Below, in pieces: positions 12,940 through 13,171 of a stretch of 13,171 bases of DNA (positions within the stretch are counted from its first letter, which is position 1; the number at the start of each line of letters is the position of its first letter). The stretch is from Actinomycetes bacterium (GTDB lineage: Bacteria > Actinomycetota > Actinomycetes > Mycobacteriales > Mycobacteriaceae): positions 1 to 13,171 of the forward strand of contig JAEZKH010000453.1 in the NCBI GenBank assembly GCA_023415515.1. The letters are read 5' to 3'. A program made the translations under genes and the position numbers. Under the pieces are notes generated by a model. The model saw only the letters and a list, made by a program, of their open reading frames with translations, did no database searches and was not told where the DNA came from.

Positions 12940-12994
12940 TTCCCGAATTTCGAAGTTGGGTACCCGAACGCATCCAGCAAGTTCGTTTCGGGAA
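12940..12994. repeat. Spaced inverted repeat in the divergent DUF4193 / small-gene spacer
   Basis: TTCCCGAA (12940-12947) and TTCGGGAA (12987-12994) are exact inverted copies 39 bases apart. Between them lie the palindromes TTCGAA (12949-12954) and GGGTACCC (12958-12965), and a CGAAC/GTTCG pair (12965-12969, 12981-12985). The right arm touches the ribosome binding site of the gene at 13007, so an RNA fold in the leader could hide that site. Confidence 0.35.
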
Positions 12995-13006
12995 AGGCAG
13001 GGACCA

Positions 13007-13171
13007 ATGGCCCGTCAAGAAGGCAGTCGGTGGGATGTCGGCACCAAGAAGAACGTCATCACTCTCGAGCGTTTCGACGATAACAACGAGCGCGTTTCCG
13101 TAGACGAGTTGGAAGTCGACGAGGCCCGCGAACTGGCTGCCTTGCTGACCAAGCATGCGGACAAGATCGAG
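13007..13171 (+). CDS. Small acidic conserved hypothetical protein, truncated by window end
   Basis: ATG 13007 opens a frame of 55 codons that runs to the last base without a stop. The ribosome binding site is GGAAAGG (12991-12997) or GGCAGGG just before the ATG. The product starts MARQEGSRWDVGTKKNVITL, continues with a charged strand-like stretch (ERFDDNNERVSVDEL), then an acidic helix (EVDEARELAALLTKHADKIE). The alternation of a beta-like half and a helix suggests a small compact domain. It looks like a short mycobacterial conserved protein of unknown function. I cannot name a family, and the C-terminus is not seen. It is divergent from the DUF4193 gene, and the shared spacer has a long-range inverted repeat (12940-12947 with 12987-12994). 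Confidence 0.7.
   Translation, partial: MARQEGSRWDVGTKKNVITLERFDDNNERVSVDELEVDEARELAALLTKHADKIE

Overview
The window reads as chromosomal DNA of a mycobacterium, most likely a fast-growing environmental species (Mycolicibacterium type); the species cannot be fixed from the sequence. The evidence is high GC with G/C-ending codons, GTG starts, and families typical of the group: a WS/DGAT acyltransferase with HHxxxDG, a secreted cadherin/VCBS-like protein with the mycobacterial linker segment, an MpaB/DUF2236 oxygenase, a DUF5994 protein and a DUF4193 zinc-ribbon protein.

Layout. 1-250 is the 3' end of an unrecognised gene with an in-frame 78-base-period repeat, closed by a strong hairpin terminator (281-315). 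325-783 has no convincing intact gene but holds a possible relic of a small beta-rich domain protein. 784-2145 (minus) is a WS/DGAT acyltransferase. 2387-4627 (minus) is a large secreted protein with three DPDGD-type repeats. It is divergent from the plus-strand operon at 4885-7708: cytochrome P450, SigH-like ECF sigma factor (GTGA overlap with the P450) and class I O-methyltransferase, ended by a 13-bp perfect terminator stem. This operon is the most system-like part of the window: an oxidation plus methylation pair with its own sigma factor and no visible anti-sigma gene.

7837-7950 is a very small single-span membrane protein gene meeting the tail of an XRE/MmyB-type regulator (7960-8766, minus). 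That regulator carries an 11-bp-spaced direct repeat over its start codon and is divergent from a small conserved protein gene (8944-9411). Directly after that gene lies a decayed fragment of an ABC-2 transporter permease (about 9411-9720), readable only by joining three frames. 9771-10994 is an MpaB/DUF2236 family gene with an operator-like inverted repeat in front. It converges on a DUF5994 gene (11002-11628, minus).

The right end has two gene-poor stretches (11629-12030 and 12154-12535) flanking a 40-residue very basic protein gene (12031-12153) with a strong ribosome binding site. A DUF4193 gene (12536-12826, minus) then lies divergent from a small acidic protein gene cut by the window end (13007-13171).

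All functions come from motif recognition by eye. No database search or profile scan was possible.
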